A DNA stretch of 64,000 bases from a bacterium (GCA_024743255.1 JANSWY010000019.1:1-64000), one strand, 5' to 3'. Positions 1 through 11,499 are shown, numbered from the stretch's first letter. The notes: generated by a model not told the origin, from the letters alone. Numbers and translations: made by a program.

Positions 1-2
1 AC

Positions 3-1962
<1,960 letters not shown>

Positions 1963-2038
1963 ATAATGAATAGTAGATCCATCTATTAAAATGCATCAAA
2001 AATAATGAAATGTCAAGATTTTGATGTTGAATGAGAAT

Positions 2039-2785
2039 TTAGATAGCGCGATCAAGAAAAGACTCAATTCCTGACAATAACGCTTCAGGTTCTTCAAACA
2101 TTCCCATGTGACCAGTATTTTCCAATTCGATGTAATCACAATTATTTGCGATTCCCTTCATTCTACGGCTATTCTCAATTGGAACAGCCCCATCTTTCAC
2201 ACCAGCAACAACAAGTTTTGGCTTCTCTGATTTCAGTAAATCCGAACTGTCAGGCCTGTCTCTCATTGCCTTGGCATAAGCAATTATTGACTCACCCTTA
2301 ATCTGCTTCCCTTCTTGCTGCAAGTCGCCAATCACCTCCTCTATTTGCTGATAAAATAAATTCTGATAAAAATTCTGCAGAAACAATCCAGGCCCTTTTT
2401 CGCTGACAATTTTCACGACCTGATTTCTACCGGCCTTCTTTTCTTCATTATCTTCAAAGGCCGTTGAATGAATCAACCCAAATCCTTTTACACATTTAGG
2501 GTAAAGTTTTTCCATCGCCAGAGCAATGTAGCCCCCGAGTGAATGACCCAATACTATAAATTCAGATACTCCTAATTTAGAAATTAGATCATTCAATGAT
2601 ACCGCAATGTCTTCAAGATTAAAGTCCGAGATCAGATTGCTTTTGCCGAACCCAGGCAAATCCGGTATTATTAGCCTGTACTTAGTTGACAGACTTTCTT
2701 CAACATTTTTCCAGACGCTTCCCGTTTCACAATAACCGTGAAGCAATAGCAATGGAAAACCGGTACCTTTTTCGTAGTAGTGCAA
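2039..2785 (-). CDS. alpha/beta hydrolase fold protein
   Basis: This 248-residue protein has a standard alpha/beta hydrolase layout: oxyanion region LLLLHGYCETGSVW, nucleophile elbow GHSLGG (Ser82), acid Asp198 in AGVKDGAVP and His226 in ENTGHMGMFEEP. It has no signal peptide and is probably cytoplasmic. The best start is TTG, two bases after the dxs stop codon, so the two genes are almost certainly cotranscribed with dxs first. The sequence resembles the generic esterase/MhpC-like group; the substrate cannot be inferred. The dxs linkage may only reflect operon packing rather than an isoprenoid role. Confidence 0.88.
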   Translation of the reverse strand: MHYYEKGTGFPLLLLHGYCETGSVWKNVEESLSTKYRLIIPDLPGFGKSNLISDFNLEDIAVSLNDLISKLGVSEFIVLGHSLGGYIALAMEKLYPKCVKGFGLIHSTAFEDNEEKKAGRNQVVKIVSEKGPGLFLQNFYQNLFYQQIEEVIGDLQQEGKQIKGESIIAYAKAMRDRPDSSDLLKSEKPKLVVAGVKDGAVPIENSRRMKGIANNCDYIELENTGHMGMFEEPEALLSGIESFLDRAI

Positions 2786-2787
2786 GG

Positions 2788-4713
2788 TTACTCAGCAGTT
2801 GTTGGAACTGCATGTAGCATTTTAATCACACTGTTGTAAATCCCTTCTGGTCCGAAATTGCATTCATCATGAAGTTGTCTTTGTTCTCCATGTTCAATTA
2901 CATCATCAGGAATTCCTAGTCTTGTAACCTGTGAGGTATATTGATTATCGGCCATAAATTCCAAAACAGCACTTCCAAATCCACCCTTAAGACATCCGTC
3001 CTCAACAGTAATAACCTTTTTATATTTCTTAAATACTTTATGAAGAAGTTTCTCATCAAGAGGCTTAACAAATCTCATATCATAAAGCCCAACATTAATT
3101 CCTTCTTCCTCAAGTTTCTCTGCTACCGCAACACCGTAGTTACCAATGTGACCGATAGTTAAGATTGCCAGCTCATCCCCTTCTCTTAAAGTTCTTCCAG
3201 TTCCGATTTCAATTTCCTGCATCTGTGTTTTCCACTCTGGCATCACTCCCTGGCCTCTTGGGTATCTAATTGTAAATGCCCCTTCTCCACCTGGAAGCTG
3301 AGCAGTATACATTAGATTTCTTAGTTCTTCTTCATTCATTGGAGCAGAGACGATCATATTTGGAATACATCTCATGTAAGCAATATCATACGCTCCATGG
3401 TGAGTTGGACCATCAGCACCAGCAAAACCTGCTCTATCCAGACAAAGAACAACTCTTAAATTCTGGAGACAAATATCATGAATCACCTGATCATAGGCTC
3501 TTTGCATGAATGTTGAGTAGATATTGCAGTAAGGAACCATCCCCTGAGTTGCCAGACCTGCAGAAAATGTAACCGCATGCTGCTCAGCAATACCTACATC
3601 AAATGCTCTTTCTGGCATTGCTTTCATCATGATATTCATTGATGAACCAGAAGGCATTGCTGGGGTAACCCCCATTATTTTTTCATTTTCTTCTGCAAGC
3701 TCAACCAGTGTATTACCAAATACATCCTGGTACTTTGGTGGTTGAGGTTGATCGAATACTTTTTTCTTAATTTCTCCTGTGATCTTGTCAAACTTACCTG
3801 GTGCGTGCCATTTAGTTTGATCCTTCTCTGCTAAAGCATATCCTTTTCCTTTTACGGTAACACAATGAAGAATTTTTGGCCCAGGAATGTCTTTCAAATC
3901 AGAAAGGACATCAACCAGGTGATTAACATCATGACCGTCAACTGGCCCAAAATATCTTAAGTTAAGAGATTCAAATAAGTTGCTTTGTTTCAATAAGAAA
4001 GACTTCACACTATTCTCCAGTTTAGCAACAATTTCTCTGGCATTCGGTCCGAACTTGCTGATTTTACCAAGAATGTTCCACACCTCATCTCTTACTTTAT
4101 TATAAGCGTGAGATGTAGTGATATCAGTAAGATAATCTTTCAGAGCACCAACATTTGGATCAATTGACATGCAGTTATCATTCAATATGATCAAAAGGTT
4201 TGAATTAGATACTCCCGCATGATTCATAGCTTCAAAGGCCATTCCTCCGGTCATTGAACCATCTCCAATAACTGCTATATGATGTCTGTCTGATTCGTTT
4301 TTGTACTGGGATGCAACTGCCATACCAAGTGCGGCTGAAATAGAAGTGCTGGAGTGGCCTACTCCAAACGTATCATATTCACTCTCTTTCCTTTTCGGGA
4401 AACCTGAGAGCCCCTTATACATTCTATTAGTATGAAAATTATCTCTTCTGCCAGTTAGTATTTTATGCCCATAAGCCTGATGCCCAACATCCCACACCAA
4501 TTGATCATGCGGAGTATTAAATACATAGTGCAGAGCTGTGGTTAATTCCACTACTCCAAGACTAGCTCCAAAGTGACCTCCGTATACGGAAACTACATCA
4601 ACGATATACTGACGTAGATCTTCTGCAACTTTAGCAAGTTCTTTAGGATCAACTTTCTTTAAATCTTCTGGAGAATTAATGTTTTGTAGATACTGTCCTG
4701 GTTCAATGAGCAT
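2788..4713 (-). CDS. dxs: 1-deoxy-D-xylulose-5-phosphate synthase
   Basis: The 641-residue length is typical of DXS. The enzyme condenses pyruvate and glyceraldehyde 3-phosphate, using thiamine diphosphate, in the first step of the non-mevalonate isoprenoid pathway. The ThDP-binding signature is visible as GDGSMTGG (150-157) ending in ILNDN (176-180). Other landmarks are WDVGHQAYGHKILTGR near the N-terminus, the pyrimidine-domain segment VGIAEQHAVTFSAGLA, and DRAGFAGADGPTHHGAYD. The transketolase C-terminal domain follows. ATG start at 4713. It is the first gene of a two-gene unit with the alpha/beta hydrolase. The intergenic region to the divergent scpA is 189 bp; an exact -7-like TAGATTTG lies on the minus strand at 4807-4814 without a clear -33 partner. 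Confidence 0.98.
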   Translation of the reverse strand: MLIEPGQYLQNINSPEDLKKVDPKELAKVAEDLRQYIVDVVSVYGGHFGASLGVVELTTALHYVFNTPHDQLVWDVGHQAYGHKILTGRRDNFHTNRMYKGLSGFPKRKESEYDTFGVGHSSTSISAALGMAVASQYKNESDRHHIAVIGDGSMTGGMAFEAMNHAGVSNSNLLIILNDNCMSIDPNVGALKDYLTDITTSHAYNKVRDEVWNILGKISKFGPNAREIVAKLENSVKSFLLKQSNLFESLNLRYFGPVDGHDVNHLVDVLSDLKDIPGPKILHCVTVKGKGYALAEKDQTKWHAPGKFDKITGEIKKKVFDQPQPPKYQDVFGNTLVELAEENEKIMGVTPAMPSGSSMNIMMKAMPERAFDVGIAEQHAVTFSAGLATQGMVPYCNIYSTFMQRAYDQVIHDICLQNLRVVLCLDRAGFAGADGPTHHGAYDIAYMRCIPNMIVSAPMNEEELRNLMYTAQLPGGEGAFTIRYPRGQGVMPEWKTQMQEIEIGTGRTLREGDELAILTIGHIGNYGVAVAEKLEEEGINVGLYDMRFVKPLDEKLLHKVFKKYKKVITVEDGCLKGGFGSAVLEFMADNQYTSQVTRLGIPDDVIEHGEQRQLHDECNFGPEGIYNSVIKMLHAVPTTAE

Positions 4714-4902
4714 AAGCTAAAAAATCTAATGTTGTAAGGTAAAACTCAGAAATCAATTTTTTGTTTCCTCAATCGATTTTTTCATTTTCCCACAAATTTC
4801 GATTTGCAAATCTACTATTTTTTTAAAATGCATTACATATTCTTTCAATACTAATATCTTTGAGGTTCTCTGAATTAAGTTTCAACTAAATATCCCGGGA
4901 AT

Positions 4903-5655
4903 TTGAGTTTTGAAATAAAGCTTCCACTGTTTGAGGGTCCTTTTGACCTGCTTCTCTTTTTTATTGAAAGAGACGAATTGGATATTTATGATATTCCTAT
5001 CTCAAAAATCACAGATGATTTCCTTCAATATATTGACAATATGGAGGAATTAAATGTTGAGATTGCCAGTGAATTTATTCTTGTTGCAGCAACATTAATG
5101 AGAATAAAAGCTAAAATGCTACTTCCCAGACCAGTTCTGGACGAAGAAGGTAATGAAATTGACCCTAGGGAAGAATTAGTTAAACACCTTCTAGAATATA
5201 AGCGGTACAAATCCGTCATAAAAGAGCTTACTGAGCTGGAAGTAAAGAGACTGGATCAGGAAAAAAGAGGAAACCTTGAGAAAGAAATCAGGGCTCTTTC
5301 TGAAAGTGTCAATGTTGAGTCAGAATTACAGAATATCGATTTATTCAAATTGATGAATGTTTTTCAGAAAGTTTTGCAGCGATATGAGTATGAAAAAAAC
5401 AAACCAATTCATAAGGTTGTTCAATATCCATATTCCATTGGTGGGCAAAAAGAGTTTGTTTTAGAAAAACTGATGAACAAGGACAGGTTGGCTTTCACAG
5501 AGTTAATTGATGAGAAACCAGAGAAAATTTTAGCGATCTACAATTTCCTGGCAATTCTTGAACTTCTACAATTAAAAATGATCACGCTTCATTTGGGAGA
5601 AGGGTTCAATAATTTTTGGATTGAAAAAATAGAGGGAGAGTTAGTTAATGGATAA
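4903..5655 (+). CDS. scpA: segregation and condensation protein A (ScpA)
   Basis: The 250-residue protein begins FEIKLPLFEGPFDLLLFFIE, the kleisin N-terminal signature of ScpA, followed by the conserved segment ASEFILVAATLMRIKAKMLL. ScpA bridges SMC ATPase heads with ScpB to form the bacterial condensin that compacts and segregates chromosomes. The start appears to be TTG, because no ATG lies close upstream in frame and the conserved region begins at once. An exact -7 element TATCTTTG sits at 4855-4862, but no good -33 box is seen. scpB is not adjacent. The last 8 bp overlap the next gene, so translation is probably coupled. Confidence 0.95.
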   Translation: MSFEIKLPLFEGPFDLLLFFIERDELDIYDIPISKITDDFLQYIDNMEELNVEIASEFILVAATLMRIKAKMLLPRPVLDEEGNEIDPREELVKHLLEYKRYKSVIKELTELEVKRLDQEKRGNLEKEIRALSESVNVESELQNIDLFKLMNVFQKVLQRYEYEKNKPIHKVVQYPYSIGGQKEFVLEKLMNKDRLAFTELIDEKPEKILAIYNFLAILELLQLKMITLHLGEGFNNFWIEKIEGELVNG

Positions 5656-6727
5656 TCGAACGCAGAAAGCTCTAAGTGTCCTTAATCCAAACAAAGCCTG
5701 GATTCCAGTCCTGATAGGTTTAGCAATTGTTTTCTTCCTTATTTATTCAGATCCCAACGTAACTTTAGATCAGCTAAAGCTTGTCTTTAAGGCGAGTTTT
5801 CCGATTTTGTTAGTGGGTGTATTGGTGTTGCTAGCACGGGACATTGGTTATGTGTACAGAATCAGAACCTTAACCAATAAAGACCTTACCTGGAAGAACA
5901 GCCTGATAGTTGTCATTCTGTGGGAGTTTGCATCGGCGGTAACTCCATCAGTCGTGGGTGGTACAGCTGTGGCGATTTTCATTCTACTAAAGGAAAAAAT
6001 CTCACTGGGAAGGGCTATTGCTTATGTTACGCTAACAGCCATATTGGATAACATGTATTTTGTGGTTGCAGCTCCAATTGTTTTATTCTTTTCCGGAATT
6101 GACAAGATTTTCCCAAGTGGCTTTGCTTCTACTTTCTTTTGGATCAGCTACTCCCTGATTTTGGTATATACCTTAACAATGATATATGCTGTATACTTTC
6201 AGCCAAGAGCATTTAAGTGGATTTTATACAAACTGACAGCCATTAAGTTTTTGAAAAAGTGGCGAAATGAGGCCTTAATTCAAGGTGATGAAATAATCCT
6301 TGCTTCAAGAGAACTCAAGGGAAAGAAATTTCCATATTGGTTTAGAATCATTGGAGCCACAGTATTTATCTGGACTGCCAGATATCTTTTATTGAACACA
6401 TTGATTTCAGCATTTATTGTTCCCGACTTTTTTGAGCACATTGCGATATTCTCTCGCCAGATCATCATGTGGATTATTATGCTGATTTCTCCTACCCCTG
6501 GTGCTGCAGGAATTGCGGAGGTTTCATTTAAGAATTTCTTTGAAGATTCTTTAGGCGAAGTTAACCTGGCTATTAATCTTCTATGGAGATTTTTCACTTA
6601 CTACTTTTACATCTGTTTGGGAATTTTCGTATTACCTAAATGGATTAGTAGACGATTCAAAGCAAAAAAAAATAGCTCCACAAACATGGAGCTACCTAAA
6701 AATTCTAATGTCGTAACTGAGGTTTAA
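5648..6727 (+). CDS. flippase-like / lysylphosphatidylglycerol-synthase-TM family integral membrane protein
   Basis: This 359-residue protein has about eight hydrophobic segments and no soluble domain. The segment [18 protein letters not shown] and the later [14 protein letters not shown] are typical of the UPF0104/YbhN and MprF N-terminal transmembrane family (PF03706-like). The full-length relative MprF flips lysyl-phosphatidylglycerol; stand-alone members are presumed lipid flippases of unknown substrate. It overlaps scpA by 8 bp at its start, which suggests coupled translation, and overlaps ndk by 4 bp at its end, tail to tail. Nothing in the sequence points to a role in chromosome segregation. 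Confidence 0.85.
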   Translation: MDNRTQKALSVLNPNKAWIPVLIGLAIVFFLIYSDPNVTLDQLKLVFKASFPILLVGVLVLLARDIGYVYRIRTLTNKDLTWKNSLIVVILWEFASAVTPSVVGGTAVAIFILLKEKISLGRAIAYVTLTAILDNMYFVVAAPIVLFFSGIDKIFPSGFASTFFWISYSLILVYTLTMIYAVYFQPRAFKWILYKLTAIKFLKKWRNEALIQGDEIILASRELKGKKFPYWFRIIGATVFIWTARYLLLNTLISAFIVPDFFEHIAIFSRQIIMWIIMLISPTPGAAGIAEVSFKNFFEDSLGEVNLAINLLWRFFTYYFYICLGIFVLPKWISRRFKAKKNSSTNMELPKNSNVVTEV

Positions 6728-7143
6728 ACTCTCTCGAATTGAGAAAAGTAGAAAGAACCTTCAATCTCAGCATTCTCATCTGAATCTGATCCGTGAACAG
6801 CGTTTGCTTCAATTGATGTTGCGAATATTTTTCTGATAGTACCTTCCGCAGCGTCAGCAGGATTAGTAGCACCAATTAATTTTCTAAAATCTTCTACAGC
6901 ATTATCTTTTTCAAGAATTGCCGCGATGATTGGTCCTGAAGACATGTAGTTTACAAGATCATTGTAAAAAGGTCTTTCCTTGTGAACAGCATAGAATGCA
7001 CCTGCTTTCTCAGCAGTTAATTTTGTAAGCTTCATTGCTTTGATTGCGAATCCTGCTTCTTCAATCATCTTTAATATTGCACCAGAATTACCTGCTCCGT
7101 AAGCATCTGGTTTGATCATGGTGAAAGTTCTGTTGCCAGCCAT
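6724..7143 (-). CDS. ndk: nucleoside diphosphate kinase
   Basis: The 139 residues match the family length. NDK moves the gamma phosphate of a nucleoside triphosphate to a nucleoside diphosphate through a phosphohistidine. The catalytic His117 lies in NAVHGSDS, and FTMIKPDA at the N-terminus, HKERPFY and the Kpn-loop region [11 protein letters not shown] are all present. It is monocistronic: the neighbour on one side is convergent (4 bp overlap) and on the other divergent. A near-consensus Bacteroidota promoter lies 40-65 bp upstream. Confidence 0.98.
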   Translation of the reverse strand: MAGNRTFTMIKPDAYGAGNSGAILKMIEEAGFAIKAMKLTKLTAEKAGAFYAVHKERPFYNDLVNYMSSGPIIAAILEKDNAVEDFRKLIGATNPADAAEGTIRKIFATSIEANAVHGSDSDENAEIEGSFYFSQFERV

Positions 7144-7180
7144 AATAATAATATGAGTTGTGAATTAATATTTACGGCCG

Positions 7181-7211
7181 CAAATGTAAGTGATTATTAG
7201 CTGTAATAAAA
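7181..7211 (-). promoter_or_regulatory. predicted housekeeping promoter of ndk
   Basis: On the minus strand, TTTT (7211-7208), a 19-bp spacer, then TACATTTG (7188-7181). The -7 element is an exact TAnnTTTG and the -33 element has one mismatch from TTTG. Transcription would start about 30 bases before the ndk ATG. Confidence 0.55.
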
Positions 7212-7305
7212 CAGTTGCGTTCATGTACTTTGATGATGATTCCTTTTGTTTTAAATCTATTTATTCAGAGTTTTGCGAATTATTTTCAATCAAGAGTGCA
7301 CCTTG

Positions 7306-8322
7306 ATGCAAAACCTGGATACATTCAAGGCTTTATTAGCCGAACCTAAGAAAATAGTTATTACCACCCACCAGAACCCCGATGCAGATGCTCTAGGTTC
7401 TTCTTTGGGTCTATATAATTACCTCATCAAATATAACCATGAGGTACAGGTGATAACTCCTACAGACTACCCAGACTTCCTTTTTTGGATGAAAGGAAAT
7501 GATGATGTTATCGCTTACAATGAGCAATTACATGATTCTATAGCCGAGACGGTGGATAAAGCAGACTTAATTTTCTGCCTTGATTTCTCCAGCCTAAATC
7601 GGATCAACGAACTTGGAGTATTAGTGGGTCAATCAAACGCAAAAAAGGTGCTTATTGATCACCACCTGGATCCGGAAGATTTTGCGGAATTTGTGCTTTG
7701 GTCCACTCAGGCCGCTGCTACAGCGGAGTTAATCTACGATCTTATTGAGCTGCTCGACGATCTTGATAGTATAGATCAGGATATTGCAGAATGCCTTTAT
7801 GCGGGAATAATGACTGACACTGGATCATTCAAGCATCCGTCTACTACTGCAAAAGTTCATACCATAGTTGCACAACTTATTGCTCATGGTGCTCAGGTAA
7901 GTAAAGTCAGCAAACTTATTTATGATAATAATAGTGTGAACCGTCTCAAGTTTATTGGGTTCGCACTTTCTGAAAGACTTTATGTTCTCGAAAATATAAA
8001 TGTTGCCTATATACTTCTAAGCAATGAAGATATGGCCAGGTTCAATCTGAAATCGGGAGATACTGAAGGACTGGTTAATTATGCCTTATCAATCAAGGGA
8101 ATAAAGATGGCTGCTATCATTATGGATAAAGGAGATCTGGTTAAGATGTCTTTCAGATCAGTTGGAGAATTCTCTGTGAACGAATTTGCCCAAAACAACT
8201 TCAATGGAGGAGGACATAAAAACGCAGCAGGTGGTGCTTCAAAAATGACATTAAAGGAAACTGAAGATAAATTCTTAAACGAAATCCAAAAACATAAAAA
8301 CCAACTAATTCATGAAAATTAG
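7306..8322 (+). CDS. nrnA: NrnA-type bifunctional oligoribonuclease / pAp phosphatase (DHH family)
   Basis: Starting at ATG 7306, the protein has 338 residues; an in-frame TTG at 7273 would add 11 residues that do not match the family. DHH-family metal-binding motifs are present: THQNPDADALGSS near the N-terminus, LDFSS, LIDHHLDP, and the DHHA1 substrate motif FNGGGHKNAAGG near the C-terminus. NrnA degrades 2-5 nt RNA oligomers and converts 3'-phosphoadenosine 5'-phosphate to AMP. It heads a compact plus-strand operon whose next gene overlaps it by 11 bp. Confidence 0.93.
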   Translation: MQNLDTFKALLAEPKKIVITTHQNPDADALGSSLGLYNYLIKYNHEVQVITPTDYPDFLFWMKGNDDVIAYNEQLHDSIAETVDKADLIFCLDFSSLNRINELGVLVGQSNAKKVLIDHHLDPEDFAEFVLWSTQAAATAELIYDLIELLDDLDSIDQDIAECLYAGIMTDTGSFKHPSTTAKVHTIVAQLIAHGAQVSKVSKLIYDNNSVNRLKFIGFALSERLYVLENINVAYILLSNEDMARFNLKSGDTEGLVNYALSIKGIKMAAIIMDKGDLVKMSFRSVGEFSVNEFAQNNFNGGGHKNAAGGASKMTLKETEDKFLNEIQKHKNQLIHEN

Positions 8323-9160
8323 CATTAACCAATTTATTAACAGAGTTTTCGCTATTGCAATTGTTGCTGCCGCCGTGGGATGTAGCAACCCAAATGTAGT
8401 TGAAACCCCGAGTGGTTTGGAAGTTGAATTTCTTCGAAAAGCAAATGGTGACAAATTTGAAGTTGGTGATGAATTAGAAGTTAATCTGGTTTATGTAACA
8501 GAAGACGGAAGGAAGTTATTCGATACCGATGAAAGAGGTGGTTCTGTCAAAATCCGAATGACCGATCAAGATAAAGGTCTTTTCCACGAAATGATTCAAA
8601 CCCTAACTGTGGGTGATTCTGCAACTTGTGAAATTGTGGTTGAGAATTTATACGAAGAAACTTTTGGCAGACCGGTTCCTGACACCATTAAAAGAGGCAC
8701 CATGTTGAAATTCAATATAGGTATTAAAAGTGCATTGAATTTAAATGAGATTATAGAAGCTCAAAAGAAAGTAGATGCCGTAATAATTGATGACTACCTG
8801 GAAAGAAATAACATTCAGGCTCAAAAAGATAAAACAGGACTGAGATATGTTGTTACTAAAGAAGGTACTGGTGAAAAACCAAATATAGGTGACAGTCTCG
8901 TGGTACATTACTCCGGCAGAATTCTGGAAACAGGCAAACAATTTGACTCTTCATTAGAAAAAGGGAAACCATTTGAATTTGTAGTGGGAAGAGGCGTAAT
9001 TGAAGGATGGAGCAGAGGATTTACTTTACTGAATGAGGGTTCAAAGGCGACATTATATATTCCTAGTGGCATGGGTTACGGACCAATGGGGTATCCAAGG
9101 TTGATTCCACGCAATGCAGTACTTATTTTTGACGTTGAGTTTATAGAAATAAAAAAGTAA
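8312..9160 (+). CDS. FKBP-type peptidyl-prolyl isomerase lipoprotein, two FKBP-like regions
   Basis: The 282-residue exported protein has a signal peptide ending AAVGCSN, a lipobox, so it is probably lipid-anchored. The C-terminal 110 residues are a clear FKBP domain: VHYSGRILETGKQFDSS, a central VIEGW and the terminal PRNAVLIFDVEFIEI. Residues about 30-145 look like a second, diverged FKBP-like domain (VGDELEVNLVYVTEDG). The likely role is proline isomerisation or chaperoning in the cell envelope. It overlaps nrnA by 11 bp and is 19 bp from the next lipoprotein. Confidence 0.9.
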   Translation: MKISINQFINRVFAIAIVAAAVGCSNPNVVETPSGLEVEFLRKANGDKFEVGDELEVNLVYVTEDGRKLFDTDERGGSVKIRMTDQDKGLFHEMIQTLTVGDSATCEIVVENLYEETFGRPVPDTIKRGTMLKFNIGIKSALNLNEIIEAQKKVDAVIIDDYLERNNIQAQKDKTGLRYVVTKEGTGEKPNIGDSLVVHYSGRILETGKQFDSSLEKGKPFEFVVGRGVIEGWSRGFTLLNEGSKATLYIPSGMGYGPMGYPRLIPRNAVLIFDVEFIEIKK

Positions 9161-9179
9161 TTCAAATAAGATAATAGTG

Positions 9180-9776
9180 ATGAAGACAAAGCTTTTTCTT
9201 TTGATTGTGGGGATATCTGGATTATTTATTTCAGGTTGTGAAGATCCAAACATTGTAGTAACCGAGGATCCAATAGTACAGTACCTGGAAGATATTGATT
9301 TAATTAATGATTACTTAGCAGAAAAAGGTTACACCTATGATGACACCACAAATGCTGGTGTAAGGGTAGTTGTTCTTGATGAGGGGACAGGAACCCCGGT
9401 TGAGGAAAACGCAATTCTAAGATTTGATTATACCACCAGACTCCTATTCATAGATTCATTAGGGAATCTATCGGACACTACTCACCTGGCTTCAACTATG
9501 CAAGATGTTGCAGATGAGCACGGGCTAAATCCGGATGATCCTATCAACTATACTTACTCTTCAAATGGATGGACTTTGCTTAGCATTGTTACAGGGGTAG
9601 AATATATCGCTGGCTTCAGAGAAGGTGTAACAAGCATAATGGGATTGATTAATGAGGATGGGTACGGGGAGATTGTAATTCCTTCTGCAAGTGCATATGG
9701 CATAGCTGGAAACAGTAGTGTTAATCCAAACACGGTTCTAATTTTCGAGATATATCTTCGAGATGTAAGACTATGA
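9180..9776 (+). CDS. FKBP-type isomerase-like lipoprotein
   Basis: The protein has 198 residues from ATG 9180 (a GTG just before it is also possible). A hydrophobic signal ending LFISGCED gives a lipobox. The C-terminal half has FKBP landmarks: AILRFDYTTRLLFIDSLGN, VEYIAGFREGV, then VIPSASAYGIAGNSS and PNTVLIFEIYLRDV. It looks like a diverged relative of the gene just upstream; several active-site aromatics of canonical FKBPs are not obvious, so isomerase activity is uncertain. Its TGA stop overlaps the ATG of rdgB (ATGA), which fits translational coupling. Confidence 0.85.
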   Translation: MKTKLFLLIVGISGLFISGCEDPNIVVTEDPIVQYLEDIDLINDYLAEKGYTYDDTTNAGVRVVVLDEGTGTPVEENAILRFDYTTRLLFIDSLGNLSDTTHLASTMQDVADEHGLNPDDPINYTYSSNGWTLLSIVTGVEYIAGFREGVTSIMGLINEDGYGEIVIPSASAYGIAGNSSVNPNTVLIFEIYLRDVRL

Positions 9777-10354
9777 CGATTTGTTTCGCTACCAATAATG
9801 CAAACAAACTTCGGGAAGCCAAAAAACTTCTTCAGGGTCATTTTGAGGTTGTGGGTTTAAAGGATATTGGCTGCACTGAAGATATTCCAGAAACATCAGA
9901 TACAATTGAGGGAAATTCCCTTTTGAAAGCGAACTACGTTTTCGAAAAGTATAACATCCCTTGCTTTGCTGATGATACAGGGTTGGAGGTAGATTCTTTA
10001 AATGGCGAGCCTGGAGTATATTCTGCCAGATACGCTGGAGGGCATCACAATAACGAAGCAAACATGTCGAAGCTTCTAAGAAACCTTGCTCCATTCGATG
10101 ATAGAAGCGCACAGTTCAAAACAGTGATTACATACAAATCTGGAAGTGTAACCAGTCAGTTTGAAGGTATCGTTAAAGGAAAAATTGAAGAATCAGCATC
10201 GGGTACCCAGGGATTCGGATATGATCCAATTTTTACCCCTTCAGGATATGAAAGAACCTTTGCTGAAATGACTTCAGAAGAAAAAAATGCAATTTCTCAT
10301 AGGGGCATTGCTCTAAATAAACTAATTTCTTATCTCAAAAGCCTAAATAATTAA
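9773..10354 (+). CDS. rdgB: non-canonical purine NTP pyrophosphatase (RdgB/HAM1 family)
   Basis: This 193-residue cytoplasmic enzyme opens with CFATNNANKLREAKKLL and has the diagnostic FADDTGLEVDSLNGEPGVYS and ARYAGG segments, with GFGYDPIF and SHRGIAL near the C-terminus. The family hydrolyses ITP, dITP and XTP to monophosphates, keeping deaminated purines out of nucleic acids. It overlaps the upstream lipoprotein gene by 4 bp (ATGA) and is followed 5 bp later by udk. The nrnA, rdgB and udk genes give this operon a nucleotide-metabolism theme. Confidence 0.97.
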   Translation: MTICFATNNANKLREAKKLLQGHFEVVGLKDIGCTEDIPETSDTIEGNSLLKANYVFEKYNIPCFADDTGLEVDSLNGEPGVYSARYAGGHHNNEANMSKLLRNLAPFDDRSAQFKTVITYKSGSVTSQFEGIVKGKIEESASGTQGFGYDPIFTPSGYERTFAEMTSEEKNAISHRGIALNKLISYLKSLNN

Positions 10355-10359
10355 GTCCT

Positions 10360-10980
10360 GTGCAAAAACCATTTTTCATCGGAATTACTGGAGGAAGTGG
10401 GTCCGGTAAAACTCATTTCCTGAATATGTTACTAGACGCATTTGACCCTTCTGAAATATGCGTTATCAGTCAGGACAACTATTATTTTCCCATTGAGGAA
10501 CAGCAAAAAGACCAAAAAGGAATTGAAAATTTTGACAGACCAGAGTCCATTGATTCCAAAAGGTTTGCGAGAGATATCGAAGCGTTAAGGGAAGGCAAAA
10601 CAGTGGAATTGGTAGAATACTTATTCAATAACAACGCAAAGACACCTAAGACATTTGTCCTTAAACCAGCTCCAATCATAATCATTGAAGGAATCTTTAC
10701 TCTTTATTTTGAAGAAGTAGCACAATACATGGACTTGAAAGTCTTTATTGACACTAAAGACATTCTCATGCTTAAAAGAAGGATCATGAGAGATGCTGAG
10801 GAAAGAGGATACGATTTGGCTGATGTGCTCTACCGATATGAGTATCATGTTGAGCCTGCTTTTGAAAAATATATCAGACCATATAAATTCAGAGCTGATC
10901 TCATAATTCCTAACAACCACAATCATTCATTTGATAATGCACTGGAAGTGGTCAAGAACTTCCTGAAAACCAAGCTTTAA
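10360..10980 (+). CDS. udk: uridine kinase family P-loop kinase
   Basis: The 206-residue protein begins near its P-loop GGSGSGKTHF and continues with ISQDNYYFP, the usual uridine-kinase segment after Walker A, and IIIEGIFTLYF. The family phosphorylates uridine and cytidine to UMP and CMP in pyrimidine salvage. The start is GTG at 10360, five bases after the rdgB stop. A phosphoribulokinase-like kinase of the same superfamily is the alternative, but length and motifs favour Udk. It is the last gene of the operon; no clear terminator follows. Confidence 0.9.
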   Translation: MQKPFFIGITGGSGSGKTHFLNMLLDAFDPSEICVISQDNYYFPIEEQQKDQKGIENFDRPESIDSKRFARDIEALREGKTVELVEYLFNNNAKTPKTFVLKPAPIIIIEGIFTLYFEEVAQYMDLKVFIDTKDILMLKRRIMRDAEERGYDLADVLYRYEYHVEPAFEKYIRPYKFRADLIIPNNHNHSFDNALEVVKNFLKTKL

Positions 10981-11008
10981 CGAAATAGCAAAAGATACTA
11001 AAATACTG

Positions 11009-11040
11009 GTTGTCTTTTAAAATCGATTTTTCTACATTTG
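11009..11040 (+). promoter_or_regulatory. predicted promoter with very short leader, upstream of 11051
   Basis: GTTG (11009-11012), a 20-bp spacer, then TACATTTG (11033-11040), an exact TAnnTTTG. The predicted transcription start lies only about 5-8 bases before the ATG at 11051, so the mRNA would be nearly leaderless. Confidence 0.5.
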
Positions 11041-11050
11041 TGTCCGCTAA

Positions 11051-11413
11051 ATGAACAGCAAGACAAACATATCAGGCAAGAACAGACTTCTGGTAATCCT
11101 TTTAGGGTTTACGGTAGCACTGTTTACATTGGCTTCTGGCTATGTGAAAACTGATATTGCTGAGGAGAAAGAGACTAAAGAGGTAGCTCAAACCTCTGAC
11201 AAGAAATCTCCTGAATCACAAGCAACACTTTCCGTTTTTGATGCGATTCCTAACGTTCTTCAAATCAATCTCCCAACATTTCTTGATGTCCTCATCACAG
11301 AAATAGAAATTGTTATTGAGGAAAAACTAGAAATTGATCAAATTCGTGAGAAAGGCACTACAGAATTCTTCCGAACACTTTTCAGAAGGATTATATCCCC
11401 TAATGCACCCTAG
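11051..11413 (+). CDS. small single-pass membrane or secreted protein of unknown function
   Basis: I do not recognise this 120-residue protein. Residues about 13-30 are hydrophobic (LLVILLGFTVALFTLASGY) and could be a signal anchor or signal peptide. A charged Lys/Glu-rich stretch follows (about 36-58), then a more hydrophobic C-terminal part containing FLDVLITEIEIVIEEKL and a basic end with FFRTLFRRII. It has its own promoter-like sequence and lies 86 bp before secDF on the same strand. A link to Sec translocation is only a guess from position. Confidence 0.6.
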   Translation: MNSKTNISGKNRLLVILLGFTVALFTLASGYVKTDIAEEKETKEVAQTSDKKSPESQATLSVFDAIPNVLQINLPTFLDVLITEIEIVIEEKLEIDQIREKGTTEFFRTLFRRIISPNAP

Positions 11414-11499
11414 AAAGGTGTGAAATGGCCTGTTTCCCAGGTCGTATATATTCTACAGAAACAACTTATCACAAATTCATTATTTAATTATTTCATCAA

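Noticed and set aside
4807-4814. Minus-strand TAGATTTG as dxs promoter
   Set aside because: Exact -7 match but no TTTG-like box 19 bp upstream, and such an 8-base pattern with two free bases is frequent in AT-rich DNA.
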